Assembly (NCBI GenBank): GCA_040216555.1
Contig: JAVJOW010000002.1
Coordinates: 29,558-93,557 of the forward strand
Source: Arenibacter sp040216555
GTDB lineage: Bacteria; Bacteroidota; Bacteroidia; Flavobacteriales; Flavobacteriaceae
Direction: 5' to 3'
DNA: 64,000 bases
This document shows, piece by piece, positions 53,870 to 63,103 of the stretch. The notes under the pieces are model-generated. The model saw only the letters and a program-made list of their open reading frames with translations, ran no database searches and was not told the DNA's origin. Within the stretch, counting starts at the first letter, position 1. Each line of letters begins with the position of its first letter. Made by a program: the position numbers and the translations under genes.

Positions 53870-56248
53870 TTATTGAAGTATTCTTTTCCACCATGACTCA
53901 ACCAAAGTTTCACCATAACTATAAACCCTGTCATAACCGCTATTTTTATAATTTGTACCATTCAAAAGAATGGCCATATTAGGTAAGCGTTTATTTTCGA
54001 ACATATTTTTTGGAATATTTAGCATTCGTTTATTCAAGAAGTCGGCCCTAATTACATAAACAGACAAATCGGCATGATGGCCTATCAATAACGTATCAGT
54101 AGCAACATTCACCGGAGCTGTGTCAACAATTATATAATCATAGTTTGCTTTTCCGTAAGCTATAACCTTATCAAAACGGCCATTGGTCAATAATTCTGAA
54201 GGGTTTGGGAGAATGCTTCCCGCTTCCAATATATCAACATCAGTTCTTGCATTATGATTAATGACATCAGTCACCTGAGAACTATTGTGAGTTAAAAAAT
54301 GAGTCAATCCTTTTTCTTTATTCGCGTTCAAATAGGCCCCTATTCTTGGCTTTCTAATATCAGCCCCTATAAGAAGTACTTTTTTGTTCGACAAGGCCAA
54401 TGACGTAGCCAAATTAATGGCAATAAATGTTTTCCCTTCACCTTCTATGGTTGAAGTTATAAAAATAATTTTGCCTTTGTCATGATTAGCGCCCAACATA
54501 TAATCAGCGTTGGTTCTTAGTAACCGGAATGATTCTGACACATTACTCCTTTCCTGTTCAAAAGAAATAACGTTCTTTGTTGATTTAGCAGTAGGTATAT
54601 CTCCAAGAATAGGTGCTTTAATAATATCTTCAACATCTTCAGTGGTATGTATTTTATTGTCCAATAATGATCGACCGGCAAGAATTAGGGCCGGCACTAG
54701 AAAACCTAATAATACGCTTGTAAGCAATACTATTATTTTTCTTGGGGAAACTGGAATTTGGCTCCCATAGGCCTCATCAATAATTCTCGCATTAGGCGCA
54801 GTTACGGCTAATGAAATGGAATTTTCCTCTTTTTTTTGAAGCAAATACAGGTATAAAGTTTCATAAATCTCTTGTTGTCGCTGTATATCTCTTATTTCCC
54901 TTTCTTTTTTTGGGGTAGCGTATATTCTTGAATTTAATGTATTCTCTTGAACTCTGGTTTCATTTAATGAAATTGACAATGAAGATCTTATATTGACCAA
55001 GCTCTGATCTATACTTACCCGTAAACTTGCAATTTGATTGTTTAAATTAGTCACAAGAGGATTATCTTTGCCAGCACTTGATAACAATCTATTCCGCTCT
55101 AAAACCAAATTGTTATAATTAATGGTATTTTGGCTTGTGGTTTCATTGAGTATACCCAAATTGGCAGGAATAAGATCATCCTTATTTGATTTCATATGCT
55201 CGGTTACATAGTCTATTAGTTTAATTTGTGAAGTTAGTTCTGATATTTGATTAGTTAATGATGCATTGGAATTCAACGCATACCTTGATTCTGAATCCAG
55301 ATTACTTAAGAAATTCCTTGATTTATATGTTTGAACACCTTGGTCCAAAGCTGTTAATTCAACCGAAATATCCTCAATTCTATTGCTAAGGAATTCATCG
55401 GTTATTTTGGCTATCCGGCTTTTCTGTTCATTAGCATCCCTATTATAATAAAGCACTAAATTATCCAAAATATCTTGAGCTTTTGATTTCTCGGGGTCTT
55501 GTAGCGTAAGTATTAGGAGATTGGATTTCAAATTATCAGGAATAATTTCAATACGCTTCTTCAATGCAATAGCAACCTCATCTAAAGGGCTTATTTTTAA
55601 CAGAAATGTCTGCCCCAATTCAACATTATTAATATCGATTGGAGTAACTACTAGGTCACTAAATTCACCAGAGATTCTTTCACCAAAAGAACCTTCACTT
55701 ATTTGATCACCGTTGCTATCAAATAAAACGAACTGGGTAGAAGATTTTGCTCGAATTGAAAATGTGGTATTTAACTGGTTTATTATTGAATCATTTACAA
55801 AAAAATTAATATTGAAGGGTATTCCATTCTTATAAATTTCTTTTACAGCAATCCCACTTTTAAGATAATTTATATAGTTGTCATTATCGGTATAATAAGT
55901 TATATTCAGTTTCAACGCTTTGACAACTTCTTCAATCAAGGTTTTTGATTTTAAAATACCAATTTCCGTATCTATTGAAGTTTTTGGGCCTGCAAACAAA
56001 CCCAGATCTTCAAAAACAGAAATCTCGGAAGTTGATCCACCATCATTATCCTCACCGTTTATTAAAATAGCGGATGACACTTGATATTCACGCGTGGCAA
56101 TTTGCAAGTATAAATATGCAACTGTTAAGGCAAATACAATACTAAGTAAAAACAACTTCCAGTGATAACTATATTTAATTATAACCTCTCTTAAATTAAT
56201 TTGCTCATTTTTAGAGGCAGTTGAATCGACATTGCTATATTTTGACAT
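53870..56248 (-). CDS. Polysaccharide co-polymerase / BY-type tyrosine autokinase (Wzc-like)
   Basis: 792 residues. Two membrane helices (about 30-50 and 500-520) flank a periplasmic Wzz chain-length domain with coiled coils. The cytoplasmic BY-kinase domain has Walker A (TIEGEGKTFIAINLATS), Walker A' (LLIGADIRKPRIG) and YDYIIVDTAP. The C-terminus has a tyrosine cluster (YKNSGYDRVYSYGE) for autophosphorylation. It controls capsule or exopolysaccharide export length. It is the most downstream gene of the minus-strand polysaccharide locus. Confidence 0.93.
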   Translation of the reverse strand: MSKYSNVDSTASKNEQINLREVIIKYSYHWKLFLLSIVFALTVAYLYLQIATREYQVSSAILINGEDNDGGSTSEISVFEDLGLFAGPKTSIDTEIGILKSKTLIEEVVKALKLNITYYTDNDNYINYLKSGIAVKEIYKNGIPFNINFFVNDSIINQLNTTFSIRAKSSTQFVLFDSNGDQISEGSFGERISGEFSDLVVTPIDINNVELGQTFLLKISPLDEVAIALKKRIEIIPDNLKSNLLILTLQDPEKSKAQDILDNLVLYYNRDANEQKSRIAKITDEFLSNRIEDISVELTALDQGVQTYKSRNFLSNLDSESRYALNSNASLTNQISELTSQIKLIDYVTEHMKSNKDDLIPANLGILNETTSQNTINYNNLVLERNRLLSSAGKDNPLVTNLNNQIASLRVSIDQSLVNIRSSLSISLNETRVQENTLNSRIYATPKKEREIRDIQRQQEIYETLYLYLLQKKEENSISLAVTAPNARIIDEAYGSQIPVSPRKIIVLLTSVLLGFLVPALILAGRSLLDNKIHTTEDVEDIIKAPILGDIPTAKSTKNVISFEQERSNVSESFRLLRTNADYMLGANHDKGKIIFITSTIEGEGKTFIAINLATSLALSNKKVLLIGADIRKPRIGAYLNANKEKGLTHFLTHNSSQVTDVINHNARTDVDILEAGSILPNPSELLTNGRFDKVIAYGKANYDYIIVDTAPVNVATDTLLIGHHADLSVYVIRADFLNKRMLNIPKNMFENKRLPNMAILLNGTNYKNSGYDRVYSYGETLVESWWKRILQ

Positions 56249-56259
56249 GGTATTATTTT

Positions 56260-57033
56260 TTAAGGTATGATGGTCTCTGCTATTGAAATTAGCACAATGA
56301 GTGAAGATAGAACAGCCACAGAATAGAACGATTTATACCAAAGCACAAATTTATGTAATCCTGTATTTATTTTTGTTGCTGGTCTGTATCCGATTGCTTT
56401 TTGTAATTTAATGGCATCCGCATAGGTTATTTTGACATCCCCATCTTGCATTGGCATAAAGTTTTTAATTGCTTCTTGGCACATTTCTTTTTTCCAAACC
56501 ATGTGCAAAATCCATTAGTTTGGCTGGTTTTGAGTTTCCAATATTAAATATTTGTACTTTTAAATTTTCTTCTAGTTTTAATGCTAATTGTGCCAATCCT
56601 TCAAAGATATCATCAATATAGGTAAAATCCCTTTGCCTGTTTCCATTGTTAAAAACATTTATGGATTCTCCTTTACTTATTGCATCTGCAAAAAGCATAG
56701 TAGGCATATCCGGTCTACCCCAAGGAGCATAAACCGTACAAAAGCGTAAACCCGTTGTTGGTAAATTATATAAACGACTATAAGTATGGGCCATTAATTC
56801 AATACTTTTCTTTGTGGTGGCATATCAACTTTTTCATTTTCAGAAAAAGGGATTCTACTGCTATCACCATAAACAGAAGAACTAGAAGCATAAATAAGAT
56901 GGTCTACCTTATGTGACCTGCAACATTCCAAAATATTTAAAAACCCTACAATTTTAGATTGAATATATGTATGTGGGTTTTCTTTGAAATACCTAATTCC
57001 TACTTGGAAATCTAAACTAATCGCAAAGTTAAA
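56260..57033 (-). pseudogene. Broken UDP-glucuronate 4-epimerase-like gene
   Basis: Three pieces in different frames read as one SDR epimerase. The 5' piece has VGIRYFKENPHTYIQSKIVGF and HLIYASSSSVYG. The middle has ELMAHTYSRLYNLPTTGLRF and RDFTYIDDI. The 3' piece has AIKNFMPMQDGDVKITYAD and LHKFVLWYKSFY. Frame breaks lie near 56,800 (with loss of the expected SLYAA residues before TKKS) and near 56,490. The N-terminal 80 or so residues with the NAD-binding glycine motif are absent. It would have made UDP-galacturonate for the polysaccharide. Confidence 0.85.
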
Positions 57034-57327
57034 CTATTTCATTCCCAACTAATCTTTATGAAAATTAAATTAGTTTTACCATAACAGGCCTTATTGGGCA
57101 ATCAATCCTTTACCATGAAAAATCAACAAATTGAATAACTTTTGCATTATGTTCTTTTTCTTATTCGCTTTTTCAGGTTGATACCCTACTTAAGGCGGTT
57201 GGTTTCTTTTATATCTACATCACATTAATTATTATAGTTGTCCATACCAATTATATCTTTTCCTAATATCAATAAAAGTTTTACTCGTGGAAAGTCTATA
57301 AAATTACCGCCATATTTACAACAATCC

Positions 57328-58377
57328 TTATTTTTTGTTGGTATACCACTCAAAAACTCTTTTAACTCCTTCTACTAGTTCAATGTTGTGTTTCCATCCC
57401 AAATTGTTAAGTTTGGAAACATCAGTTAGTTTTTGCATACTGCCATCTGGCCTTTCTGTATTATATATCAGGTTACCTTTAAATCCAATAATTTGTCTTA
57501 TTGTTTCTGCTAATTCTTTTATTGAAACATCTTTACCTGTGCCGATATTAATATGTGTGTTTCTAATTTCAATTTCGTCTTTAAGATATGTGTCTGAAAA
57601 GTTTCTGTTTTCCATAATAAATACACACGCATCCGCCATGTCTTCACTCCAAAGGAACTCACGTTTGGCCTTGCCAGACCCCCATATCTCAACACTGTTT
57701 TCAGAAACACCAAAGGAATTTAAATACCTTCTGGCCTCCATAATATTATCCACATTTAAATCTTTAATAACATCTTGGTCTTTTGATTCTGACAAGAGTT
57801 TAGCCAAATAAATTTTCCTGATTAAGGCCGGTAGCACATGTGATTTTTCTAAGTCGAAATTGTCATTTGGACCATATAAATTTGTGGGCATTACCGAAAT
57901 AAAATTGGTGCCATACTGTATATTATAACTTTCACACATTTTTATGCCAGCTATTTTAGCTATCGCATAAGGCTCATTGGTATATTCCAAAGTATCTGTC
58001 AACAAGCACTCTTCCTTCATGGGTTGAGGCGCGTTTTTAGGATAAATGCAGGTGCTTCCCAAAAATAAAAGTTTTTTGACCCGATTTATATAACTTTGAT
58101 GAATCACATTGTTTTGAATCATCATGTTTTCATAAATAAAATCTGCCCTATAAACATTATTAGCAACAATACCTCCAACTTTTGCGGCGGCTAAAAATAC
58201 GTACTCCGGTTTCTCCATGGCAAAAAACTCTGCAACCGCCAATTGATTTGTTAAATCCAACTCTTCATGCGTGCGCGTTACTAAATTGTTACAACCCCTA
58301 TTTTGAAGGTTTTCTATTATAGCGCTGCCAACCAATCCTCGGTGGCCTGCAATATAAATTTTAGAGTGCTTATCCAT
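57328..58377 (-). CDS. fcl: GDP-L-fucose synthase
   Basis: 349 residues. Rossmann start KIYIAGHRGLVGSAI, catalytic Ser in LGSTCIYPKNAPQP, Tyr-Lys pair in YAIAKIAGIKMCESY, and MPTNLYGPNDNF, all standard for GDP-4-keto-6-deoxymannose epimerase/reductase. An insert around residues 195-215 (ESKDQDVIKDLNVDNIMEAR) is seen in Bacteroidota forms. Six bases downstream of gmd, so the two form the GDP-fucose pair. Confidence 0.95.
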   Translation of the reverse strand: MDKHSKIYIAGHRGLVGSAIIENLQNRGCNNLVTRTHEELDLTNQLAVAEFFAMEKPEYVFLAAAKVGGIVANNVYRADFIYENMMIQNNVIHQSYINRVKKLLFLGSTCIYPKNAPQPMKEECLLTDTLEYTNEPYAIAKIAGIKMCESYNIQYGTNFISVMPTNLYGPNDNFDLEKSHVLPALIRKIYLAKLLSESKDQDVIKDLNVDNIMEARRYLNSFGVSENSVEIWGSGKAKREFLWSEDMADACVFIMENRNFSDTYLKDEIEIRNTHINIGTGKDVSIKELAETIRQIIGFKGNLIYNTERPDGSMQKLTDVSKLNNLGWKHNIELVEGVKRVFEWYTNKK

Positions 58378-58383
58378 TAAAAT

Positions 58384-59502
58384 TTATTCAAAGTAATTCT
58401 TAATTGTATAACCTCCGTCCTTAAGGTATTGTTGTTTTGCCATAAGAACTATGTCACTGGACATCATATCTTCAACCAGGCCTGCCAAATCATATTCCGG
58501 AACCCAACCTAATTTTTCTTTAGCTTTTGTAGCATCCCCTACTAATAAATCTACTTCCGTAGGTCTAAAATATTTTGCATCTATGAGAATAACTTCTTTG
58601 CCAATTTCTAGCTGGTACTTTGGGTTGTTACAAGCTTTGACTGATCCAATTTCATTGACTCCTGACCCATTAAATACGAGTTCAATACCGACATGGGAAA
58701 AACACATTTTAACAAAATCCCTTACAGTGCATGTTTTCCCAGTGGCAATAACCCAATCTTCAGCTATATCCGCTTGAAGAATCATCCACATCATTCTTAT
58801 ATAATCTTTAGCATGACCCCAATCTCTTTTTGCATCAAGATTTCCCAGATATATTTTTTCTTGAAGTCCTAAAACGATTTTTGAGGTAGCTCTTGTAATC
58901 TTTCTTGTTACAAAAGTTTCTCCCCTAATTGGAGATTCATGGTTGAATAAAATACCATTACATGCATAAAACCCATAAGCCTCTCTATAATTTACTGTTA
59001 TCCAATAAGCATACATTTTAGCTACAGCATATGGGCTTCTTGGATAAAAAGGAGTAGTTTCTGTTTGTGGTACTTCTTGTACTTTCCCATAAAGTTCAGA
59101 AGTTGAAGCCTGGTATATTCTTGTTTTCTTTTCCAAGCCTAATAACCTTACTGCTTCTAGTAGTCTTAGTGTTCCTAAGCCATCTGCATTGGCTGTATAT
59201 TCTGGCATTTCAAAAGAGACATGAACATGGCTCATAGCTGCCAAATTATATATCTCGTCTGGTTGAACCTCTTGAATTATTCTTGTTAGATTTGTACTAT
59301 CCGTTAAGTCTCCATAATGTAGAAAGAAATTGGGACTCTCAACATGTTGGTCCTGATATAAATGATCTATCCTATCCGTATTAAACATTGAAGACCTTCT
59401 TTTGACTCCATGTACCTCATATCCTTTTTTTAACAAAAACTCACTCAGATAGGCCCCGTCTTGTCCTGTTACTCCGGTTATCAATGCTTTTTTCCCGTAC
59501 AT
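58384..59502 (-). CDS. gmd: GDP-mannose 4,6-dehydratase
   Basis: 372 residues. NAD motif ITGVTGQDGAYLSEFLLKKGY, then VHGVKRRSSMFNTDRIDHLY (read in parts), YQASTSELYGKVQEVPQTE with the catalytic Ser/Thr, and YAVAKMYAYW with Tyr-Lys. NHESPIRGETFVTRKITRA is the family's substrate segment. It converts GDP-mannose to GDP-4-keto-6-deoxymannose, the precursor of L-fucose or rhamnose-like sugars. First gene of the pair with fcl. Confidence 0.96.
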   Translation of the reverse strand: MYGKKALITGVTGQDGAYLSEFLLKKGYEVHGVKRRSSMFNTDRIDHLYQDQHVESPNFFLHYGDLTDSTNLTRIIQEVQPDEIYNLAAMSHVHVSFEMPEYTANADGLGTLRLLEAVRLLGLEKKTRIYQASTSELYGKVQEVPQTETTPFYPRSPYAVAKMYAYWITVNYREAYGFYACNGILFNHESPIRGETFVTRKITRATSKIVLGLQEKIYLGNLDAKRDWGHAKDYIRMMWMILQADIAEDWVIATGKTCTVRDFVKMCFSHVGIELVFNGSGVNEIGSVKACNNPKYQLEIGKEVILIDAKYFRPTEVDLLVGDATKAKEKLGWVPEYDLAGLVEDMMSSDIVLMAKQQYLKDGGYTIKNYFE

Positions 59503-59820
59503 CCTTTTTTCTAATATTTATGTATTCCTAAAAATATAAAATAATCATTTATTGTGTTAAAAACCCTAGTATTAAATTAAAACAACTACCTCAAAAATCG
59601 AAACTTTCTCGGGCATGAATAGGAGAATGTGTCCGCTTTGACCTCATGTCAACGATTACAAACCTTATCAGTAGATATTTACAATTTTGAATCAAATTCA
59701 AAAGGCAAATATTAATCATAACCTTAGCTTAAAAACACCAAGGCGCCTCACATTATCATAACATGAAAGCTCCAATTGATTAAGGATGTATATTAACCAC
59801 ATTGTAAATAATATAGACTT
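59503..59820. other. Gene-free stretch
   Basis: 318 bases between gmd and the SDR epimerase gene. No reading frame or hairpin stood out; it may hold the gmd-fcl promoter, but no clear TAnnTTTG box was identified. Confidence 0.5.
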
Positions 59821-60813
59821 TTATTCGCTAATAAATGTAATATCATCTTTTTTAGGACTTACAAACTCAAATTGCAGGGTTCTGTCAAGTGCTTGCAATA
59901 AGGTAAATGAGGGTTTGAAACCTGAATTATGCATAGCTGTTGAATCGAATTGGGTAGTGGCGCAGAATTTTTTTACCCTGACCGAACTTACCGCAAATTT
60001 TTTGCCCGTTAGTTTACTTAAAACATCAAAAACGTAACCACCCAACATGCCAAACAAATATGGAAAATGAACTGCTGGTACTTTTTTATTCAGGCTTGTT
60101 TCTACCTGGGCAACCAAATCATTCATACTTAAATCACCCTTATCTGTATAATTAAACAGTTGGTAACCTAGCATATCCTTTTCCAACTGATATTTTATGA
60201 ACGCCGCCACATTGCCAACATATGCCATAGATTTATAGTTGGTACCTTTACCGACCATTAAAAATTTCCCCGAACCAATTTGTTTTAGTAGATTATAAAC
60301 ATTTCCCCGGTTGCGCTCCCCAAAGATTACCGTTGGTCTAATGATAATTAATGAACGACTTTCTGGGTCTAAATTGTACCACATACGCAAGGCCTCTTCT
60401 GCTTGCCACTTACTTTTGCCGTAATGATTGAAAGGGTCAACAGGATGTTGTTCATTTGGATTTACCTTATTTAAGCCGTAAACCGCTACACTACTTATAA
60501 AAATTATTTTCTTTATACTATTTTGATCCATGGCAGATAGTACATTTTTTGCACCTTGCAAATTAACATCATAATAAAGCGAAGTCTGTCCTACATCATC
60601 CCGATGTTCCGCAGCTAGTAAAACAACATGGTCTTGTCCCTTTAATTCTACCTTCAATTCGCTCAAATGTCTTACATCGGCAATAGTTGTTATTTCAGGA
60701 TGAAACGCACTTTGTTGTTTGTCGATATTCTTAATTCTAAAATTGCCTTTTGTAATATTAGCTAAACGGGTTCCTACGAATCCAGATGCGCCAATTAGAG
60801 CTAGTTTTTTCAT
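59821..60813 (-). CDS. NAD-dependent epimerase/dehydratase (extended SDR)
   Basis: 330 residues. Start KKLALIGASGFVGTRLANI with the Rossmann glycines, IIFISSVAVYGLNK with the catalytic Ser, and YGKSKWQAEEALR with Tyr-Lys. IIRPTVIFGERNRGNVYNLL is typical of sugar-nucleotide SDRs acting on UDP-hexose derivatives. Its stop-start spacing to the upstream glycosyltransferase gene is one base, so it is in the same operon. Exact substrate not determined. Confidence 0.9.
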   Translation of the reverse strand: MKKLALIGASGFVGTRLANITKGNFRIKNIDKQQSAFHPEITTIADVRHLSELKVELKGQDHVVLLAAEHRDDVGQTSLYYDVNLQGAKNVLSAMDQNSIKKIIFISSVAVYGLNKVNPNEQHPVDPFNHYGKSKWQAEEALRMWYNLDPESRSLIIIRPTVIFGERNRGNVYNLLKQIGSGKFLMVGKGTNYKSMAYVGNVAAFIKYQLEKDMLGYQLFNYTDKGDLSMNDLVAQVETSLNKKVPAVHFPYLFGMLGGYVFDVLSKLTGKKFAVSSVRVKKFCATTQFDSTAMHNSGFKPSFTLLQALDRTLQFEFVSPKKDDITFISE

Positions 60814-60814
60814 A

Positions 60815-61621
60815 TTAACGGGGGTCTAATTTTTTTAATTGCAGAAATAAGAAGGAAGGTACAAAGGCCAAGACAAGTGATATTAATGCATAATGATATT
60901 TATACCACGGAAGCCCTATTAGTATATACCCCTCCAATTTAATATTGAATTCATTTAGTCTATACTTAAATGATTTTCTGGAGACGTAATCATCGTCCAT
61001 TCGATATTGAAATAGAATTCTTGGAATGTTATTAATTTTTAAACCACTTCCTATTGCCTTAAACCATAAGTGAAAATCTTGGGAAGTTTTATATCTTTCA
61101 TCATACCCGCCTATTTCCTTAAGTGAAGCAGCACGAAACATAACAGTTGGATGGGATAGAGGATTTAATTTGGGTAATAGTTCCTTAATTTCTTCATGTG
61201 TTATAGGAACCCTTCGTTTACCAATAACAGTTCCGTCACTAGAAATATTTTCAGAAAAGGTTCCTAAAATATCAACATCCTGATGTTCTTCAAAGTATTT
61301 AATTTGATCATTAAACCGTTCAAATAAAGAAATATCATCCGCATCCATGCGAGCTATATATTCCCCCTTAGATATTTGAATAAGTTTGTTTAGATTTTTG
61401 GTCAGACCCAAATTCACTGTATTACTGAAGATTTTAATCCTAGCGTCCTTTTTGGCAAAAAAGTTTAATATATTTCTTGAATTATCATTTGAATTATCAT
61501 CTACGATTAAAAATTCAAAGTCTGAAAAAGATTGATTTAGAATGCTCTTTATGGCTTCTTCAAGAAGTACCTGTGCATTGTAAACAGACATAATAACGCT
61601 TATTCTAGGATTCACTTTCAT
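60815..61621 (-). CDS. Family 2 glycosyltransferase
   Basis: 268 residues. GT-A fold: ISVIMSVYNAQVLLEEAI at the N-terminus, FLIVDDNSNDNSRNIL, and the DxD metal motif in IARMDADDISLFERF. The acceptor-binding segment GGYDERYKTSQDFHLWF with the ED-like residues follows. A hydrophobic C-terminal stretch (YHYALISLVLAFVPSFLFL) may anchor it to the membrane. It adds one sugar to the repeat unit. Operon with the SDR and ATP-grasp genes. Confidence 0.93.
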   Translation of the reverse strand: MKVNPRISVIMSVYNAQVLLEEAIKSILNQSFSDFEFLIVDDNSNDNSRNILNFFAKKDARIKIFSNTVNLGLTKNLNKLIQISKGEYIARMDADDISLFERFNDQIKYFEEHQDVDILGTFSENISSDGTVIGKRRVPITHEEIKELLPKLNPLSHPTVMFRAASLKEIGGYDERYKTSQDFHLWFKAIGSGLKINNIPRILFQYRMDDDYVSRKSFKYRLNEFNIKLEGYILIGLPWYKYHYALISLVLAFVPSFLFLQLKKLDPR

Positions 61622-61630
61622 ATTCTTGGC

Positions 61631-62590
61631 TTATCGTAGTCGTTCAAATAAATCCAAATTGTGATTTGGAATTGGTAGATCAATGTGCGAACCTAATAGC
61701 TCGTCAAAATTATTTTTTGTGGGCACTAATGGTAGTAGACCACTGCCCGGGAAAAAAGTTAATTCACCAAAAATGATTTTGCCAGGAGGGTTATAAAAAT
61801 CAACCCTGACATATGGAAAGGGAGCACTCAATTTTCTAGCTAATCCAATCATCTCCTTGTATTCAGTCGGACGAGGTAAAACACGGTTGGATTGCTTATA
61901 GTTTTTATAGGTAAAATCTACTTTGTTCCACCGGATATCGTAAAAATCAACATAATGAACACCTTCAAAGTCATTGTTTATTTGTAAAAATTTAGGCTCA
62001 CCATTAAAGCACATAAATTTATAATCGATTAGTGGCTGGTGGTCAATAAATTTTTCAATAATAATTCTGCGGGGAAGGCTTTTATAATTCCATTCCCTAC
62101 CAAATACATAGACATTTAATTTCAACCATGTGCTCATTAATTTCTTCCACTTTTCCCAATTAAGGTCCCTCTTATTTTTACAGATTAGATTCCAGCTGCT
62201 GCCGTGAGTAGTTTTTGCAACAAATCGATTTGGTAATTCTTCAAAATTAATATCTTCGACATTGTCGTAAACCCCTAGTATTTCGTTAAGCAAATATTTG
62301 TACCCTAGATTTGACAGGTATTCATGGACCTCAAATTTGTCTGTACAAATTGGCATATTTTCATTTCTGTAAAACAACTTTAGCCACTGCAATTTTTCCG
62401 TATAAGTTTTAGGGTCTTTTAAATTAATCTCACGCCCAAACCTATTTTTATAACTATTTTTAATAGACTTTTCATCATTAAAAAATAGCAATGAAAATTT
62501 TTCAAATATTATTCTTACACGGGAATATTGAAGAATTCCATAAGTGGATTTGGCAGCCTTTCGTTTAATAAATTCTTTAATCTGGGGCAT
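61631..62590 (-). CDS. TupA-like ATP-grasp protein
   Basis: 319 residues. Features of the TupA-like ATP-grasp family are NRFGREINLKDPKTYTEKLQWLKL, FVAKTTHGSSWN (ATP-binding region), IIIEKFI, DYKFMCFNGEPKFLQI and FGELTFFPGSGLLP. Relatives occur in capsule and teichuronopeptide clusters, where they are thought to attach amino acids or form amide links on sugars. It is ten bases upstream of the glycosyltransferase gene. The enzymatic role is inferred from the family only. Confidence 0.87.
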   Translation of the reverse strand: MPQIKEFIKRKAAKSTYGILQYSRVRIIFEKFSLLFFNDEKSIKNSYKNRFGREINLKDPKTYTEKLQWLKLFYRNENMPICTDKFEVHEYLSNLGYKYLLNEILGVYDNVEDINFEELPNRFVAKTTHGSSWNLICKNKRDLNWEKWKKLMSTWLKLNVYVFGREWNYKSLPRRIIIEKFIDHQPLIDYKFMCFNGEPKFLQINNDFEGVHYVDFYDIRWNKVDFTYKNYKQSNRVLPRPTEYKEMIGLARKLSAPFPYVRVDFYNPPGKIIFGELTFFPGSGLLPLVPTKNNFDELLGSHIDLPIPNHNLDLFERLR

Positions 62591-63103
62591 CCTATTTAAA
62601 TTTTTTTAGTGCACTAAATTTAATAGTAATAAATTGTTAGCCAGATTATTTTCTAATATATATAAACTATACATGGAAAGATATATCACCGTGTCCTTTT
62701 GAAACCATCAATGAAATCTTCAAAAACGCGGCAATCGGGAGGAAAAAGCAATAAATAAAGCGTATATTTCCATTTTCCAGATACAACTAACTATATCTAA
62801 AATCGGGATTGCAATATCGAATTCAAAATCGTTGTAGTATTGTTGAGGTGCTCAAAGCTTTAATAAAGTTATGTTCCTGCCTGTTTTCAAGAATTGTTGG
62901 TGTTTCATAGCCAAGAATGGAAAAATCCGAAATTTTTCCTTGGACATTTTGTGAATGCCTAAAAAATTGTACCTTATAAACTGAAAATTAAAGGTAAATT
63001 TGGAAGGCTAATGTTCATGGCCAAAATATCGGAATTTGTGCCTGAATAAAGCCTTTTATCCGTAGGAAGGGCATGGACGACAATTTTTCAGTTATCATCC
63101 AAT
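62591..63103. other. Gene-free stretch
   Basis: 513 AT-rich bases between two ATP-grasp genes. No reading frame with a recognisable family was found on either strand and no strong terminator was seen. It separates the second ATP-grasp gene from the operon below it. Confidence 0.5.

Noticed and set aside
62640..62760. Plus-strand reading with PCPFETINEIFKNAA as a possible transposase tail
   Set aside because: Too short, no start, and no confident family similarity.
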